Shown one piece after another: positions 44,210-55,807 of a DNA stretch of 64,000 bases (its first letter is position 1; each line of letters opens with the position of its first letter). A model generated the notes under the pieces. That model ran no database searches and was not told where the DNA came from. It was given only the letters and a program-made list of their open reading frames with translations. This DNA is from Xanthomonas indica (GTDB lineage: Bacteria > Pseudomonadota > Gammaproteobacteria > Xanthomonadales > Xanthomonadaceae): assembly GCF_040529045.1 (NCBI RefSeq), contig NZ_CP131914.1:2216501-2280500 (forward strand), read 5' to 3'. A program made the position numbers and the translations under genes.

Positions 44210-46297
44210 ATGCGCCTACAACCACGTTTGTTCCGTCGCTGCAGCGGCGATGCGGTCTCTGCCGCGCGCGGGCTGCGCCATGTCGGTCGCGCGGCCGCGG
44301 CGCTGCTGTTGCTGGCCTGCAGCCAGGCGGCCCTGGCATTGGGCCTGGGCGATATCCGCGTGCTGTCCAAGCCGGGCGAGCCGTTCCTGGCCGAGATCCC
44401 GGTGATCTCCAACGAGCCGGGCGAACTGGAGCGGGCGCGGGTGGCGCTGGCCTCGCCGGCGACCTTCGCGCGGGTCGGGCTGGAGCGCCCGCAGGGCCTG
44501 GTCAGCGATCTGCAGTTCCGCTTCACCCAGACCCGCAAGGGCCGCGCGGTGATCCAGGTCAGCAGCCGCATGCCGGTCGACGTGCCGTCGTTGAGCTTCC
44601 TGATCGAGGTCGATTGGGGCCAGGGGCGGCTGATCCGCGAGTATTCGGCACTGATCGACGCACCCAACACCGCTGCGGCGATCGACGCGCCGGCGATCGA
44701 TGCACCGGCCGCGGCGCAGCCGTCCGACCGCATCACCCGTGAGGCATCCACGGCCGCCCCAGCGCCGGCGGCCGCCACGACGCCAGCGACGCCGAGTGCG
44801 AGGCCGGCTGCCACGCCGCGTCCGGCGCCGGCCCCGGCGGCAGCGCCCGGCGATGCGCTGGCGCCGGTGCGCGCCGGGCAGACCTTGTCGCAGATCGCCG
44901 GCCAGCTCGCGCGCGGCAACGGCCATTCGCTGGACCAGACCATGGTCGCGCTGCTGCGCGCCAATCCGGACGCCTTCATCCGCGGCAATCTCAACCTGCT
45001 CAAGCAGGGCGCGGTGTTGCGCACGCCGCGCGAGGAGGACCTGGCCAGCCTGGATGCCGCCGCGGCCGAGGCCGTGGTGCGCGAGCAGGCCGCGCAATGG
45101 CGCCAGGCGCGCGCGCCGGTGCCGCAGCCGGCACAGGCGCAGCAGGACGCGGCGACGGCGCAGGCCGCACCCAAGCCGGCCGCCGCGGCGCCGGCGGCCG
45201 CGTCCGGCGCGCGCCTGGAAATCGCGCCGGCGGTGCCGGCGACGCGCCGCGAGGCGGGAACCAAGTCCGGCACCGGTGCCGGCGACGAAGGAGACATGGT
45301 GGCGACCCAACAATTGCAGCAGGCGCGCGAAGACCTCGCGGCACGCGATGCCGAGGTCCAGGAACTGCGCTCGCGGGTGGAGCAGCTCGAAAAGCTCAAG
45401 GCCCAGCAGCAGCAACTGATCGCGCTGAAGGACAGCGACCTGGCCGCGGCGCAGAAGCGCCTGGCCCAGGCCGGGCAGGCGGCGCCGGCCGCCGCGGCCG
45501 CGCCGGCGCCGGCCAATGCGGGATTCCCGCTGTGGCTGTGGGGCGGGCTGAGCCTGCTGGTGCTGGGTCTCGGTGCCTGGTTGCTGTCGCGCCGGCGCAA
45601 GCCGTCGCCGCTGCCGCCGTTGCCGCGCGACGACGACGCGGCCCTGGCGGCGAGCGCCGCGGTGCCGGTGGTCGCGCACCGCGATGTCGATGCGCCGGAA
45701 CTGCCGCCGCTGGAACCCGAGCCGTTGGCCGAGGAGGCTGCGGCCACCCGCGACGAGGAGGCGCTGGAGGCGTGGGAGCGCGCCGACCACGTCGACCACG
45801 TTGCCGACGATCACGCCGACCACCACGCCACGCTCGACGACGACGCCTTCGAACGCGTGCTGGCGCAGCAGTCGATGCGCCATGCGTCGGCCGATGCGCC
45901 GCTGTCCGCCGGCAATGACGACCTGCATTCCGTCGACCCGGCCGAGGCCCATCCGGAATCCGTCCCGGCCGTCGAGTCCGCGGCCGAGACGGCCTGGCGG
46001 CAACCGCCGCCGCTGGCCGCGGTGCCGAGCAGCGACCTTCCTGTCGACAGCGACGCCGGCGCCGGCCGGCAGGAGCCGACCTGGCACCAGCCTGCCGCAC
46101 TGGAGCCTGCCGCACCGGCGCCGGCCGAAGCGCCGTCGCCGTATCCGCCGGTGGGCCGCGAGCGGCTGGAACTGGCGGTGGCGTACATGGACCTGGGCGA
46201 CAACGAGACCGCACGTACCTTGCTGACCGAGGTCGCGGCCAGCGGCGACCCGGCCGCGCGCGCCGAGGCGTTGCAATTGTTGGGACGGCTGGACTGA
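44210..46297 (+). CDS. fimV: FimV-like LysM/membrane protein
   Basis: Inner-membrane protein of about 695 residues related to FimV/HubP, which organises the cell pole and type IV pili. A signal or anchor segment ([18 protein letters not shown]) leads into the FimV N-terminal block [20 protein letters not shown]. An Ala/Pro linker, a LysM-type segment ([18 protein letters not shown]), a coiled coil ([20 protein letters not shown]), a transmembrane helix ([20 protein letters not shown]), an acidic region and a C-terminal TPR-like block ([20 protein letters not shown]) follow. Start 44210 has AGGGGCGGG upstream; ATG at 44180 and 44186 are alternatives without a good site. truA follows, as in Pseudomonas and Xanthomonas. 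Confidence 0.88.
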   Translation: MRLQPRLFRRCSGDAVSAARGLRHVGRAAAALLLLACSQAALALGLGDIRVLSKPGEPFLAEIPVISNEPGELERARVALASPATFARVGLERPQGLVSDLQFRFTQTRKGRAVIQVSSRMPVDVPSLSFLIEVDWGQGRLIREYSALIDAPNTAAAIDAPAIDAPAAAQPSDRITREASTAAPAPAAATTPATPSARPAATPRPAPAPAAAPGDALAPVRAGQTLSQIAGQLARGNGHSLDQTMVALLRANPDAFIRGNLNLLKQGAVLRTPREEDLASLDAAAAEAVVREQAAQWRQARAPVPQPAQAQQDAATAQAAPKPAAAAPAAASGARLEIAPAVPATRREAGTKSGTGAGDEGDMVATQQLQQAREDLAARDAEVQELRSRVEQLEKLKAQQQQLIALKDSDLAAAQKRLAQAGQAAPAAAAAPAPANAGFPLWLWGGLSLLVLGLGAWLLSRRRKPSPLPPLPRDDDAALAASAAVPVVAHRDVDAPELPPLEPEPLAEEAAATRDEEALEAWERADHVDHVADDHADHHATLDDDAFERVLAQQSMRHASADAPLSAGNDDLHSVDPAEAHPESVPAVESAAETAWRQPPPLAAVPSSDLPVDSDAGAGRQEPTWHQPAALEPAAPAPAEAPSPYPPVGRERLELAVAYMDLGDNETARTLLTEVAASGDPAARAEALQLLGRLD

Positions 46298-46523
46298 TGG
46301 TGGCAGGCGGCGCGCGGCGCGCTCGCCGCGGCCGTCCGGCCTGGAGCGGGACGGCCCTGCGGCAACACGCCCGTCAGCGGCGGACGAGCGCACTCGTGCG
46401 CGTGCTCTCGGCGTGGCCGGGGGACTGCCGTCGCGTCGTCGTCGCGAGTACCCTGCGCTCGTCCTTGCGCGAGGCGACCGCACAATGCGTCGACGCCGAT
46501 GGCGCACTGCAGCGGAGGTCGCC

Positions 46524-47297
46524 ATGCGTTACGCGCTAGGCGTGGAGTACGACGGCAGCGAGTTCCAGGGCTGGCAGCAGCTCGGCGAGAGCGGCGGTCC
46601 CAGCGTGCAGGCCACGCTGCAGGCGGCGTTGTCGTCGGTGGCCGACGCGCCGGTGAGCGTGATCTGCGCCGGCCGCACCGATGCCGGCGTCCACGGCGAA
46701 TGCCAGGTGGTGCATTTCGATTGCGATGCGCCGCGCCCGGCGCGCGGCTGGATGCTGGGCGCCACCGCGCGACTGCCGCCCTCGGTGTGCGTGCGCTGGT
46801 GCGTGCCGGTGGCCGACGACTTCCATGCGCGCTTCTCGGCCCGCGCGCGCCGCTACCGCTACCGCCTGCTCAACCGCCAGGTGCGCCCGGCGCTGTACCG
46901 GCAGACCCTGAGCTGGGAGCGGCGGCCGCTGCAGGCCGCGGCCATGCACGCTGCAGCGCAGGCGTTGCTGGGCGAGCAGGACTTCAGCGCCTTCCGCAGC
47001 GTGCAGTGCCAGGCGCTGCACGCGCGCCGCGAGCTGCAGTCGATCACGGTGAGCCGCAGCGGCGACCTGATCGAGATCCAGGTCCAGGCCAATGCATTCC
47101 TTCATCACATGGTGCGCAATATCGTTGGTTCCCTTGTCATGGTGGGAACGGGCGAAAAGCCGGTGTCCTGGATTGGCGAACTGCTCGCGGGACGCGACCG
47201 CCGCGTCGCCGGCCCGACGGCACCGCCGCAGGGCCTGGTGTTCGTCGGTCCCCTTTATCCCGCCCACTGGACGCTTCCGGACGAGGTCACGCTATGA
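46524..47297 (+). CDS. truA: tRNA pseudouridine(38-40) synthase
   Basis: Cytoplasmic tRNA-modifying enzyme of 257 residues that makes pseudouridine at positions 38-40 of the anticodon arm. The catalytic aspartate is in [19 protein letters not shown], and [17 protein letters not shown] near the C-terminus is the family block. The ATG at 46524 has GGAGGT with a 4-base gap, the strongest ribosome-binding site near, and starts the conserved [15 protein letters not shown]. The stop overlaps the trpF start (ATGA), a common Proteobacterial pairing. The 226-base gap to fimV shows no other gene. Confidence 0.95.
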   Translation: MRYALGVEYDGSEFQGWQQLGESGGPSVQATLQAALSSVADAPVSVICAGRTDAGVHGECQVVHFDCDAPRPARGWMLGATARLPPSVCVRWCVPVADDFHARFSARARRYRYRLLNRQVRPALYRQTLSWERRPLQAAAMHAAAQALLGEQDFSAFRSVQCQALHARRELQSITVSRSGDLIEIQVQANAFLHHMVRNIVGSLVMVGTGEKPVSWIGELLAGRDRRVAGPTAPPQGLVFVGPLYPAHWTLPDEVTL

Positions 47298-47956
47298 ATC
47301 GCACGTTGTATCGCACCCGCATCAAGTTCTGCGGCATGACCCGCGCCGGCGACATCCGCCTGGCAGGCGAGTTGGGCGTGGACTCGATCGGGTTCGTATT
47401 CGCCCATGGCAGCCCGCGGCGGGTGGCGCCGGCCGAGGCACGGGCGATGCGCCAGGCCGCCGCGCCCATGGTCGACGTGGTGGCGCTGTTCCGCGACAAC
47501 CCCAAGGACGAGGTGCGCGAGGTGCTGCGCACCGTGCGTCCGACCCTGCTGCAGTTCCACGGCGACGAGGACGACGGCTTTTGCCGCAGCTTCAACCTGC
47601 CGTACCTGAAGGCGGTGCCGATGGGCGGCGGCGAGGTCAACGCGCGCACCCTGCAGTTGCAGTACCCCAACGCCGCCGGCTTCCTGTTCGATAGCCACGC
47701 CCCCGGCGAAAGCGGCGGCTCGGGCAAGACCTTCGACTGGTCGCGGCTGCCCACCGGCCTGCACCGGCCGTTCCTGCTCGCCGGCGGCATCAATGGCGAC
47801 AACGTGTTCGACGCGATCATCGCCACGCTGCCGTGGGGCGTGGACGTGTCCAGCGGCATCGAGAGCCAGCCCGGCATCAAGGACGGCCACAAGATGCGCA
47901 AGTTCGTCGAGGAAGTGCGCCGCGCCGACTGCCACGAGTTGAATACGAACTGCTGA
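47294..47956 (+). CDS. trpF: phosphoribosylanthranilate isomerase
   Basis: TIM-barrel enzyme of tryptophan synthesis (220 residues) that turns phosphoribosylanthranilate into CdRP. Motifs: [20 protein letters not shown] with the catalytic cysteine, [33 protein letters not shown] with the catalytic aspartate, and [15 protein letters not shown] plus [16 protein letters not shown] for phosphate binding. It starts at the truA stop (ATGA). It is a stand-alone trpF, not fused to trpC. The remaining trp genes trpB-trpA are about 1.1 kb further, with a divergent LysR gene between. Confidence 0.96.
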   Translation: MNRTLYRTRIKFCGMTRAGDIRLAGELGVDSIGFVFAHGSPRRVAPAEARAMRQAAAPMVDVVALFRDNPKDEVREVLRTVRPTLLQFHGDEDDGFCRSFNLPYLKAVPMGGGEVNARTLQLQYPNAAGFLFDSHAPGESGGSGKTFDWSRLPTGLHRPFLLAGGINGDNVFDAIIATLPWGVDVSSGIESQPGIKDGHKMRKFVEEVRRADCHELNTNC

Positions 47957-48022
47957 GCGCGGTCACACGTCGCGGCAGCAGGGCAGGCAGGCGGTCGCGG
48001 CGTCATCGGCGTCCCGTTGACC

Positions 48023-48916
48023 TCAGCGCTGCAGCTCCTGCGTCAGCCACTGGGCCAGCGCGTCGACCCGCGGGTCCTGCACCTCGCGGCGCGTGCACAG
48101 CGCCCACTGCCCGCCGGTGGCGACGAAGCCCCACGGCGCCAGCAGGCGGCCACTGGCCAGGTCGTCGGCGACCAGCGGCTGTGGCGCGATCGCCACGCCG
48201 ATCCCGGCCAGCGCCGCCTCCAGCAGGTAGTACAGGTGTTCGAAACCGGTGCCGTAGCGCAACTGCGCCGGCGCCAGTCCCTGTGCCTCGGCCCAGGCCG
48301 GCCACGCCTGCGGGCGCGACACCGTATGCAGCAGCGGCAGGTCCTGCAGCGCCGCCGGCGCGGCCGTGGCCAGGGCTGGCGCCTGCGGCAGGGTGGGGCT
48401 GAGCACCGGGCCGATCCGCTCCGGCGCCAGCACGCGGACCTGCCAGTCCGCCGGCCACGGCGCCTGGCCCAGCAGCAGCGCCGCGTCCAGGCCGTCCAGG
48501 TCGACGGCGAAGTCGCCTTCGTGCGCGGACAGGTGCAGGGTCAGCGCCGGCAGGTCGCGCTGCAGCGCCTGCAGCCGCGGGATCATCCAGCGGGCGAGGA
48601 TGCTGCCGGGGCAGCCCAGCACCAGCGCGGCCGGGCGCGCGGGACGGCGCAACTCCGCCACCGCCTCGTGCAACTGCGCGAAGGCGGTGCCGGCGGCCTC
48701 GCACAGGCGCGTGCCGGCGGCGGTCGGGCGGATGCCGCGGCCGTCGCGCTGCAGCAGCGGCAGCCCCAGTTCCTGTTCCAGCAGCCGCACCTGGCGGCTG
48801 ACCGCGCCATGGGTGACATGCAGTTCCGCCGCCGCGGCGCCGACGCTGCGCAGCCGCGCGGCGGCCTCGAACGCGCGCACGGCGTTGAGCGAGGGCAGGC
48901 GGCGTGTGCTGGTCAT
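48023..48916 (-). CDS. LysR-family regulator, TrpI-like position
   Basis: Transcription factor of 297 residues. The N-terminal winged helix is typical of LTTRs: LPSLNAVRAFEAAARLRSVG, AAAELHVTHGAVSRQVRLLE, LGLPLLQRDGRGIRPTAAGT. The GcvA/AmpR-like subgroup (THGAVSRQVR) is the one that holds TrpI. The effector domain follows (PAALVLGCPGSILARWMIPR). It is divergent from trpB with a 99-base shared region containing an LTTR-type inverted repeat, the arrangement of Pseudomonas trpI-trpBA, where TrpI senses indoleglycerol phosphate. Control of trpBA is inferred from position and family. Confidence 0.85.
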   Translation of the reverse strand: MTSTRRLPSLNAVRAFEAAARLRSVGAAAAELHVTHGAVSRQVRLLEQELGLPLLQRDGRGIRPTAAGTRLCEAAGTAFAQLHEAVAELRRPARPAALVLGCPGSILARWMIPRLQALQRDLPALTLHLSAHEGDFAVDLDGLDAALLLGQAPWPADWQVRVLAPERIGPVLSPTLPQAPALATAAPAALQDLPLLHTVSRPQAWPAWAEAQGLAPAQLRYGTGFEHLYYLLEAALAGIGVAIAPQPLVADDLASGRLLAPWGFVATGGQWALCTRREVQDPRVDALAQWLTQELQR

Positions 48917-48926
48917 GTGAGTTTTC

Positions 48927-48943
48927 CTGACGATTTGCGTCAG
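48927..48943. promoter_or_regulatory. LTTR-type inverted repeat between LysR gene and trpB
   Basis: CTGACG-ATTTG-CGTCAG, a perfect 6-bp-arm inverted repeat with the T-N11-A form, 11 bases upstream of the LysR start and 73 upstream of trpB. A candidate autoregulatory and activation site. Confidence 0.65.
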
Positions 48944-49015
48944 ACTTTATCGGTTTTTGTGCGCCGACGTGTGCGCTAAAGTGCAGGCCTGTCCTGTTGC
49001 CCTCCGGTTTGCGCC

Positions 49016-50233
<1,218 letters not shown>

Positions 50234-50237
50234 CGCT

Positions 50238-50370
50238 TGACCTTTCTCCTTCGGGAGAAGGTGGCGCGGAGCGCCGGATGCGGGTGCGGGCGCAGCCCCG
50301 TCCCCAAACTCCGCACCGCTTCGCCTCTTAACTTTCACCCCACCCCTCTCCCGGCGGGAGAGGGGTGCAT
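50238..50370. repeat. repeat elements between trpB and trpA
   Basis: The gap starts with a copy of the hairpin element found at 37.4-37.8 kb (TCTCCTTCGGGAGAAGGTGG then GCGCCGGATG) and ends with CCCCTCTCCC-GGCG-GGGAGAGGGG, which resembles the elements of the 5.4-5.9 kb cluster. The trpA start follows 10 bases after the second hairpin. Confidence 0.75.
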
Positions 50371-50379
50371 AGGTCCCCC

Positions 50380-51183
50380 ATGAACCGCCTCGCCGATACC
50401 TTTGCCCGACTCGATTCCCAACGCCGCAAGGCCCTGATTCCCTTCCTCACCGCCGGCGATCCGTCGCTGGAGGCGACCGTGCCGGCGATGCATGCGCTGG
50501 TCGAGGCCGGCGCCGACGTGATCGAACTGGGCGTGCCGTTCTCCGACCCGATGGCCGACGGCCCGACCATCCAGCGCAGTTCCGAGCGCGCGCTGGCGCG
50601 CGGCGCCGGCCTGCGCTACGTGCTGGAGACGGTCAGTGCGTTCCGCCGCGACGACGCGACCACGCCGGTGGTGCTGATGGGCTACCTCAACCCGGTGGAG
50701 ATCCACGGCACGGCGCGCTTTGCCGAAGAAGCGGTGGCGGCCGGCGTGGATGGCGTGCTGCTGGTCGACCTGCCGCCGGAGGAATCGGCCGAGACCCTGG
50801 CGATCTTCGCCGACGCGGGATTGGACCTGATCGTGCTGGCTTCGCCGACCACCAGCGATGCGCGCATCGCCCTGTTGTGCGATGCGGCGCGTGGCTACCT
50901 GTACTACGTCAGCTTCGCCGGCGTGACCGGTGCCGACCGGCTGGATACCCGCGCCGCTGGCGATCGCCTGCGCCAGTTGCGCGCGTGCTGCCCGGTGCCG
51001 GTGGTGGCCGGCTTCGGCATCAAGGATGCGGCCAGCGCCAAGGCCATGGCCACCGATGCCGACGGCGTGGTGGTGGGCAGCGCGCTGGTCGCGGCGCTGG
51101 CCGAGGCCGCCAGCCCGCAGGCCGCGCGCGAGGCGGCCCTGGCGTTCCTGGTGCCGCTGCGGCAGGCGCTGGACGCCGGCTGA
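50380..51183 (+). CDS. trpA: tryptophan synthase alpha chain
   Basis: TIM-barrel subunit (267 residues) that cleaves indoleglycerol phosphate to indole and passes it to TrpB. The catalytic glutamate and aspartate lie in VIELGVPFSDPMADGPTIQR and the second catalytic region is GVDGVLLVDLPPEESAE; SFAGVTGADR and VPVVAGFGIKDAASAKAMA are the phosphate loops. Length is normal. ATG at 50380 is chosen over 50365, which would begin inside the repeat hairpin. A stem with arms CGAACGCCCGC / GCGGGCGTTCG follows the stop. Confidence 0.96.
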   Translation: MNRLADTFARLDSQRRKALIPFLTAGDPSLEATVPAMHALVEAGADVIELGVPFSDPMADGPTIQRSSERALARGAGLRYVLETVSAFRRDDATTPVVLMGYLNPVEIHGTARFAEEAVAAGVDGVLLVDLPPEESAETLAIFADAGLDLIVLASPTTSDARIALLCDAARGYLYYVSFAGVTGADRLDTRAAGDRLRQLRACCPVPVVAGFGIKDAASAKAMATDADGVVVGSALVAALAEAASPQAAREAALAFLVPLRQALDAG

Positions 51184-51202
51184 GCGACGCCCGGTACATA
51201 AC

Positions 51203-51229
51203 CGAACGCCCGCCATGCGCGGGCGTTCG
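51203..51229 (+). terminator. hairpin after trpA
   Basis: Perfect 11-bp arms CGAACGCCCGC / GCGGGCGTTCG, 5-base loop, 20 bases after the stop, followed by CGTTTG. Strong stem, weak T tract. Confidence 0.6.
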
Positions 51230-51519
51230 CGTTTGCGGCGATGCCGCATTCGCGGCGCGCGGGTGCGTGCGGCCCACGCCTCGCCGGCCGGTGGCGCGTG
51301 CAGGCCGTTGGGATGGAACGTTGTTGGCTGCCCGGGAGGGCGGAGGCGGCGCCGCAGGTCTGGCAATGGGCGAGCCCCGACAGGTGCCCTGGCAGCAGCC
51401 GTGCCGGTGCCGGCCGGCCTGGCCGCTCCATGCGCCACCGTCTGCAGGCCAGCGGGGGACCGAGTTAGACTGTCGCCCCTCTGCGGCTCTCGCGGCCGCC
51501 CAATGGATCGTCACATCGC
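51230..51519. other. GC-rich gap before accD
   Basis: About 290 bases without a supported gene. The right end should hold the accD promoter; TTAGACT near 51465 could be its -10. I see no repeat of the families found elsewhere. Confidence 0.45.
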
Positions 51520-52407
<888 letters not shown>

Positions 52408-52546
52408 GGGCCGGGAATCGGGAATCGGGAATGGGGAATCGTGGTGTCGCGCGTGCGTTGCGTCGCGCGGCAAGCCCGCGTTTGTCGCGATTCCTTGACG
52501 TCTCCGGCTGTTCCCGATTCCCGATTCCCCAGTCCCGATTCCCCAG
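52408..52546. repeat. inverted pair of G-rich repeats between accD and glmM
   Basis: GGGAATCGGGAATCGGGAAT at 52413-52432 and its inverse TTCCCGATTCCCGATTCCCC at 52511-52530 face each other across about 70-80 bases, so the whole gap could fold into a long stem. The repeat family is the one at 43.75/44.14 kb and 26.17 kb. Confidence 0.75.
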
Positions 52547-52549
52547 CGC

Positions 52550-53893
52550 ATGAGCCAACGCAAATACTTCGGCACCGACGGCATCCGTGGCCGGGTCGGG
52601 CAGGGGGCGATTTCCGCCGATTTCGTGATGCGCCTGGGCAATGCGCTGGGCCGCGTGCTGGTCGCCGGCGGCACCGCGCGGCCCACCGTGGTGATCGGCA
52701 AGGACACGCGCATCTCCGGCTACATGTTCGAGTCGGCGCTGGAGGCCGGGCTGGTGGCGGCCGGCGCCAACGTGCAGTTGCTCGGGCCGATGCCGACCCC
52801 GGCGGTGGCGTTCCTCACGCGCACCCTCGGCGCCGACGCCGGCATCGTCATCAGCGCCTCGCACAACCCGCACTACGACAACGGCATCAAGTTCTTTTCC
52901 GCCCACGGCGAGAAGCTCGACGACGCCACCGAGCAGGCGATCGAGGCCGCGCTGGACGCGCCGTTCGCCACCGTCGAATCCGAGCGGCTGGGCAAGGCGA
53001 TGCGCGCGCGCGAGGCGATCGGCCGCTACATCGAGTTCTGCAAGGCCAGCGTGCCGCGCGGCTTCGACCTGCGTGGACTCAAATTGGTGCTGGACTGCGC
53101 GCACGGCGCGACCTACCACATCGCACCGCTGCTGTTCCGCGAGCTGGGCGCGGAGGTGATCGCGATCGGCGCGGCGCCGGACGGGCTCAACATCAATGCC
53201 GGCGTCGGCTCGATGCACATCGACAACCTCGCCGCCAACGTGCGCGAGCACGGCGCGCACCTGGGCATCGCCTTCGACGGCGACGGCGACCGCGTGCTGA
53301 TGGCCGACGACCAGGGCAACCCGGTCGACGGCGACGGCCTGCTGTACGTGCTGGCCTGCGGCTGGCAGGCCAGCGGCCGCCTGCATGGGCCGGTGGTCGG
53401 CACGCTGATGACCAACTATGGCCTGGAGCGGGCGCTGGCCGCGTTGCAGGTGCCGTTCCTGCGCGCCAAGGTCGGCGACCGCTACGTGCACCAGGCGCTG
53501 GTCGAACACGGCGGCGTGCTCGGCGGCGAGGCCTCCGGGCACATGCTGTGCCTGGACCGCGCCACCACCGGCGATGCCATCGTCAGCGCGCTGCAGGTGC
53601 TGGAAGTGCTCAAGCGTTCGCGGCAGACCCTGCGCCAGGCGCTGGCCGGCCTGCAGACGGTGCCGCAGCAGACGATCAACGTGCGCCTGCAGCCGGGCGT
53701 GCGCCCACTCGAGGCCGACGCCGTGAAGACCGCGCTGGCCGCGGCGCAGGCGGCGGTGCAGGGGCGCGGGCGCGCCTTCCTGCGCGCCTCCGGCACCGAA
53801 CCGGTGGTGCGGGTCACGGTCGAGGCCGACGATGCCGCGCTGATGCGGCAGACCCTGGACGCGCTGGCCGAGGCGGTCCGTGACGCGGCGTGA
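52550..53893 (+). CDS. glmM: phosphoglucosamine mutase
   Basis: Cytoplasmic enzyme (447 residues) interconverting glucosamine-6-phosphate and glucosamine-1-phosphate for UDP-GlcNAc, hence murein and LPS. The phosphoserine is in [18 protein letters not shown], the metal loop in [16 protein letters not shown], the sugar loop in [10 protein letters not shown], and the phosphate loop in [15 protein letters not shown]. The N-terminus [13 protein letters not shown] is conserved and fixes the start. Its 3' end overlaps a possible small membrane ORF at 53880. Confidence 0.97.
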   Translation: MSQRKYFGTDGIRGRVGQGAISADFVMRLGNALGRVLVAGGTARPTVVIGKDTRISGYMFESALEAGLVAAGANVQLLGPMPTPAVAFLTRTLGADAGIVISASHNPHYDNGIKFFSAHGEKLDDATEQAIEAALDAPFATVESERLGKAMRAREAIGRYIEFCKASVPRGFDLRGLKLVLDCAHGATYHIAPLLFRELGAEVIAIGAAPDGLNINAGVGSMHIDNLAANVREHGAHLGIAFDGDGDRVLMADDQGNPVDGDGLLYVLACGWQASGRLHGPVVGTLMTNYGLERALAALQVPFLRAKVGDRYVHQALVEHGGVLGGEASGHMLCLDRATTGDAIVSALQVLEVLKRSRQTLRQALAGLQTVPQQTINVRLQPGVRPLEADAVKTALAAAQAAVQGRGRAFLRASGTEPVVRVTVEADDAALMRQTLDALAEAVRDAA

Positions 53894-53969
53894 GTCGATC
53901 GCCATTGCCCTCTTCGTGATCGTCGCCAAGGCGATCACGTTCTACCTGCTGTACCGCCTGCTGCGCTGA
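53880..53969 (+). CDS. possible 29-residue single-helix membrane protein
   Basis: A GTG at 53880, 14 bases before the end of glmM, opens a 29-codon frame. After a polar start (TRRES) the peptide is a single hydrophobic helix ([19 protein letters not shown]) with a basic end (RLLR), the look of a bona fide small membrane protein. GAGGCGG lies a few bases upstream of the GTG. It is too short for a family match and no function is proposed. Conservation in relatives would be the test. Confidence 0.45.
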   Translation: MTRRESIAIALFVIVAKAITFYLLYRLLR

Positions 53970-53995
53970 GCGCGGCGTTTGTTCCCTCTTACGAG

Positions 53996-54949
53996 ATGAC
54001 GGTTCCTGCCATGACTGCGCGCATTCCCACCCTCGACATCACCCGTTTCGACACCGACCGCGAGGCGTTCGTCGCCGAGCTGGGCGCGGCCTACCGCGAG
54101 TGGGGCTTCGCCGGCATCCGCAACCACGGCATCGCCCAGGCGCAGATCGACGCCGCCTACGACGTGTTCAAGGCGTTCTTCGCCCTGCCCGAGGAGACCA
54201 AGCGCACCTACCACCTGCCGGGCAGCGGCGGTGCGCGCGGCTATACCGCCTTCGGCGTGGAGACCGCCAAGGACTCCAAGCACTTCGACCTGAAGGAGTT
54301 CTGGCACATCGGCCGCGAGATCGCCGACGACTCCCCGTACCGCGCCGTGATGCCGCCGAACCTGTGGCCGAGCGAAGTGCCCGGCTTCCGCGCACATGGC
54401 TACGGCCTGTACCAGGCGCTGGACCAGCTCGGCGCGCGCGTGCTGTCGGCGCTGGCCCTGCACATCGGCCTGCCCGAGCACTACTTCGTCGACAAGACCG
54501 ATTCGGGCAATTCGATCCTGCGCCCGATCCACTACCCGCCGATCACCGCCGACGACATCCCCAACGTGCGCGCCGGCGCCCACGAGGACATCAACCTGAT
54601 CACCCTGCTGGTCGGCGCCAGCGCCGCCGGCCTGGAAGTGAAGTCCAAGCAGGGCGAGTGGGTGCCGTTCACCTCCGACGCCGACACCATCGTGGTCAAC
54701 ATCGGCGACATGCTGCAGCGCCTGACCAACCACGTGTATCCCTCGACCACCCACCGCGTGGTCAACCCGCCGGGCGAGCAGGCGCGCCAGCCGCGCTACT
54801 CGGTGCCGTTCTTCCTGCACCCGAACCCGGATTTCGTGATCGACGTGCTGCCGTCCTGCGTCAGCGCCGACAACCCCAGCCGCTATCCCGAGCCGATCAC
54901 CGCGCAGGGCTATCTGGAAGAGCGCTTGCGCGAGATCAAGCTGAAGTAA
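53996..54949 (+). CDS. 2-oxoglutarate/Fe(II)-dependent oxygenase, isopenicillin N synthase family
   Basis: Soluble dioxygenase of 317 residues. The N-terminal DIOX_N part shows YREWGFAGIRNHGIAQAQID. The metal site is HED in AGAHEDINLITLLVGA plus the distal histidine in PSTTHRVVNP, and the substrate/oxoglutarate arginine is in RYSVPFFLHP. Length is standard for the family. The substrate is unknown: relatives act in antibiotic, hormone and amino-acid metabolism. ATG at 53996 is used; 54011 is an alternative. A GC-rich stem (TGCCGCCG/CGGCGGCA, about 54970-54995) follows. Confidence 0.9.
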   Translation: MTVPAMTARIPTLDITRFDTDREAFVAELGAAYREWGFAGIRNHGIAQAQIDAAYDVFKAFFALPEETKRTYHLPGSGGARGYTAFGVETAKDSKHFDLKEFWHIGREIADDSPYRAVMPPNLWPSEVPGFRAHGYGLYQALDQLGARVLSALALHIGLPEHYFVDKTDSGNSILRPIHYPPITADDIPNVRAGAHEDINLITLLVGASAAGLEVKSKQGEWVPFTSDADTIVVNIGDMLQRLTNHVYPSTTHRVVNPPGEQARQPRYSVPFFLHPNPDFVIDVLPSCVSADNPSRYPEPITAQGYLEERLREIKLK

Positions 54950-55105
54950 GCCGCGCCCGCAACGCTGCGTGCCGCCGCCGGGACGTCCGGCGGCAGGGCC
55001 GGCCTCAAGCCGGGTCCGTTCACGGCCGATATCGCTTGCAGGTCGCCCTCGACGCGCCGTCCGGGAGGTCCGGGCGCTGCCAGCCGGGCCCGTAGCGAGG
55101 GTGCG

Positions 55106-55807
55106 ATGACAAGGCGGACGGGATCGTTCTGGCGGCAGGGCCGCCGCCGCTGGCTTGCAGTGGTACTGGGCATGGCGGCGTTGCCGGCCGCGGCCACCCC
55201 GGTCACGGTGCTGGTGGCCGACGCCGCCGGTCCGCTGGCCGATGCCGTGGTCAGCCTGCAACCGACCGCGCCGGCGCGCCCGCCCGCGCCGGCCTCGGCG
55301 ACGGCGACGATGGACCAGGTCAACTCGCAGTTCGTGCCTGCGGTGCTGGCGGTGCAGGCCGGCAGCTGGGTGCGCTTTCCCAACAGCGACCAGATCCGCC
55401 ACCAGGTCTATTCCTTCTCGCCGGCCAAGCGCTTCGAACTGCCGCTGTACCAGGGCAGTACCGCCAAGCCGGTGCGCTTCGAGCAGGCGGGCCTGGTCAC
55501 GGTGGGCTGCAACATCCACGACTGGATGGTCGGCTACGTGGTGGTGCTGGACACCCCGTACTTCGCGGTGACCGGCGCCGACGCGCAGGTGCGGCTGGAG
55601 GTGCCGCCCGGCGCCTACGAACTGCGGGTGTGGCATCCGCGCCTGAGCGGCGCCGGCTACGCGCAGCCCCTGCAGGTGGCGCGCGCGCCGCTGCGCCAGG
55701 CGGTGCAGTTGGCCACGCACGGACCGGCGCCGGTCGTCCCGGAAGATCCGCGCATCCGCGCGCTGCAGGACAAGTTCCGCGGCAGCCAGACGGCGCCGAC
55801 CCGATGA
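55106..55807 (+). CDS. cupredoxin-like periplasmic protein (methylamine-utilisation-like)
   Basis: Exported protein of 233 residues. The signal peptide ends near residue 30 (LGMAALPAAA). The copper-site pattern of plastocyanin-like domains is present: DQIRHQVYSFSPAKRFELPL with His99, then LVTVGCNIHDWMVGYVVV with Cys135, His138 and Met141. The opening DQVNSQFVPAVLAVQAGSWV is the conserved block of the family often labelled methylamine utilisation protein, although no mau genes are here. A Pro/Ala-rich linker sits at about 55-68. Copper binding is inferred from the four residues. The stop overlaps the next start (ATGA). First gene of the four-gene cluster. Confidence 0.82.
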   Translation: MTRRTGSFWRQGRRRWLAVVLGMAALPAAATPVTVLVADAAGPLADAVVSLQPTAPARPPAPASATATMDQVNSQFVPAVLAVQAGSWVRFPNSDQIRHQVYSFSPAKRFELPLYQGSTAKPVRFEQAGLVTVGCNIHDWMVGYVVVLDTPYFAVTGADAQVRLEVPPGAYELRVWHPRLSGAGYAQPLQVARAPLRQAVQLATHGPAPVVPEDPRIRALQDKFRGSQTAPTR

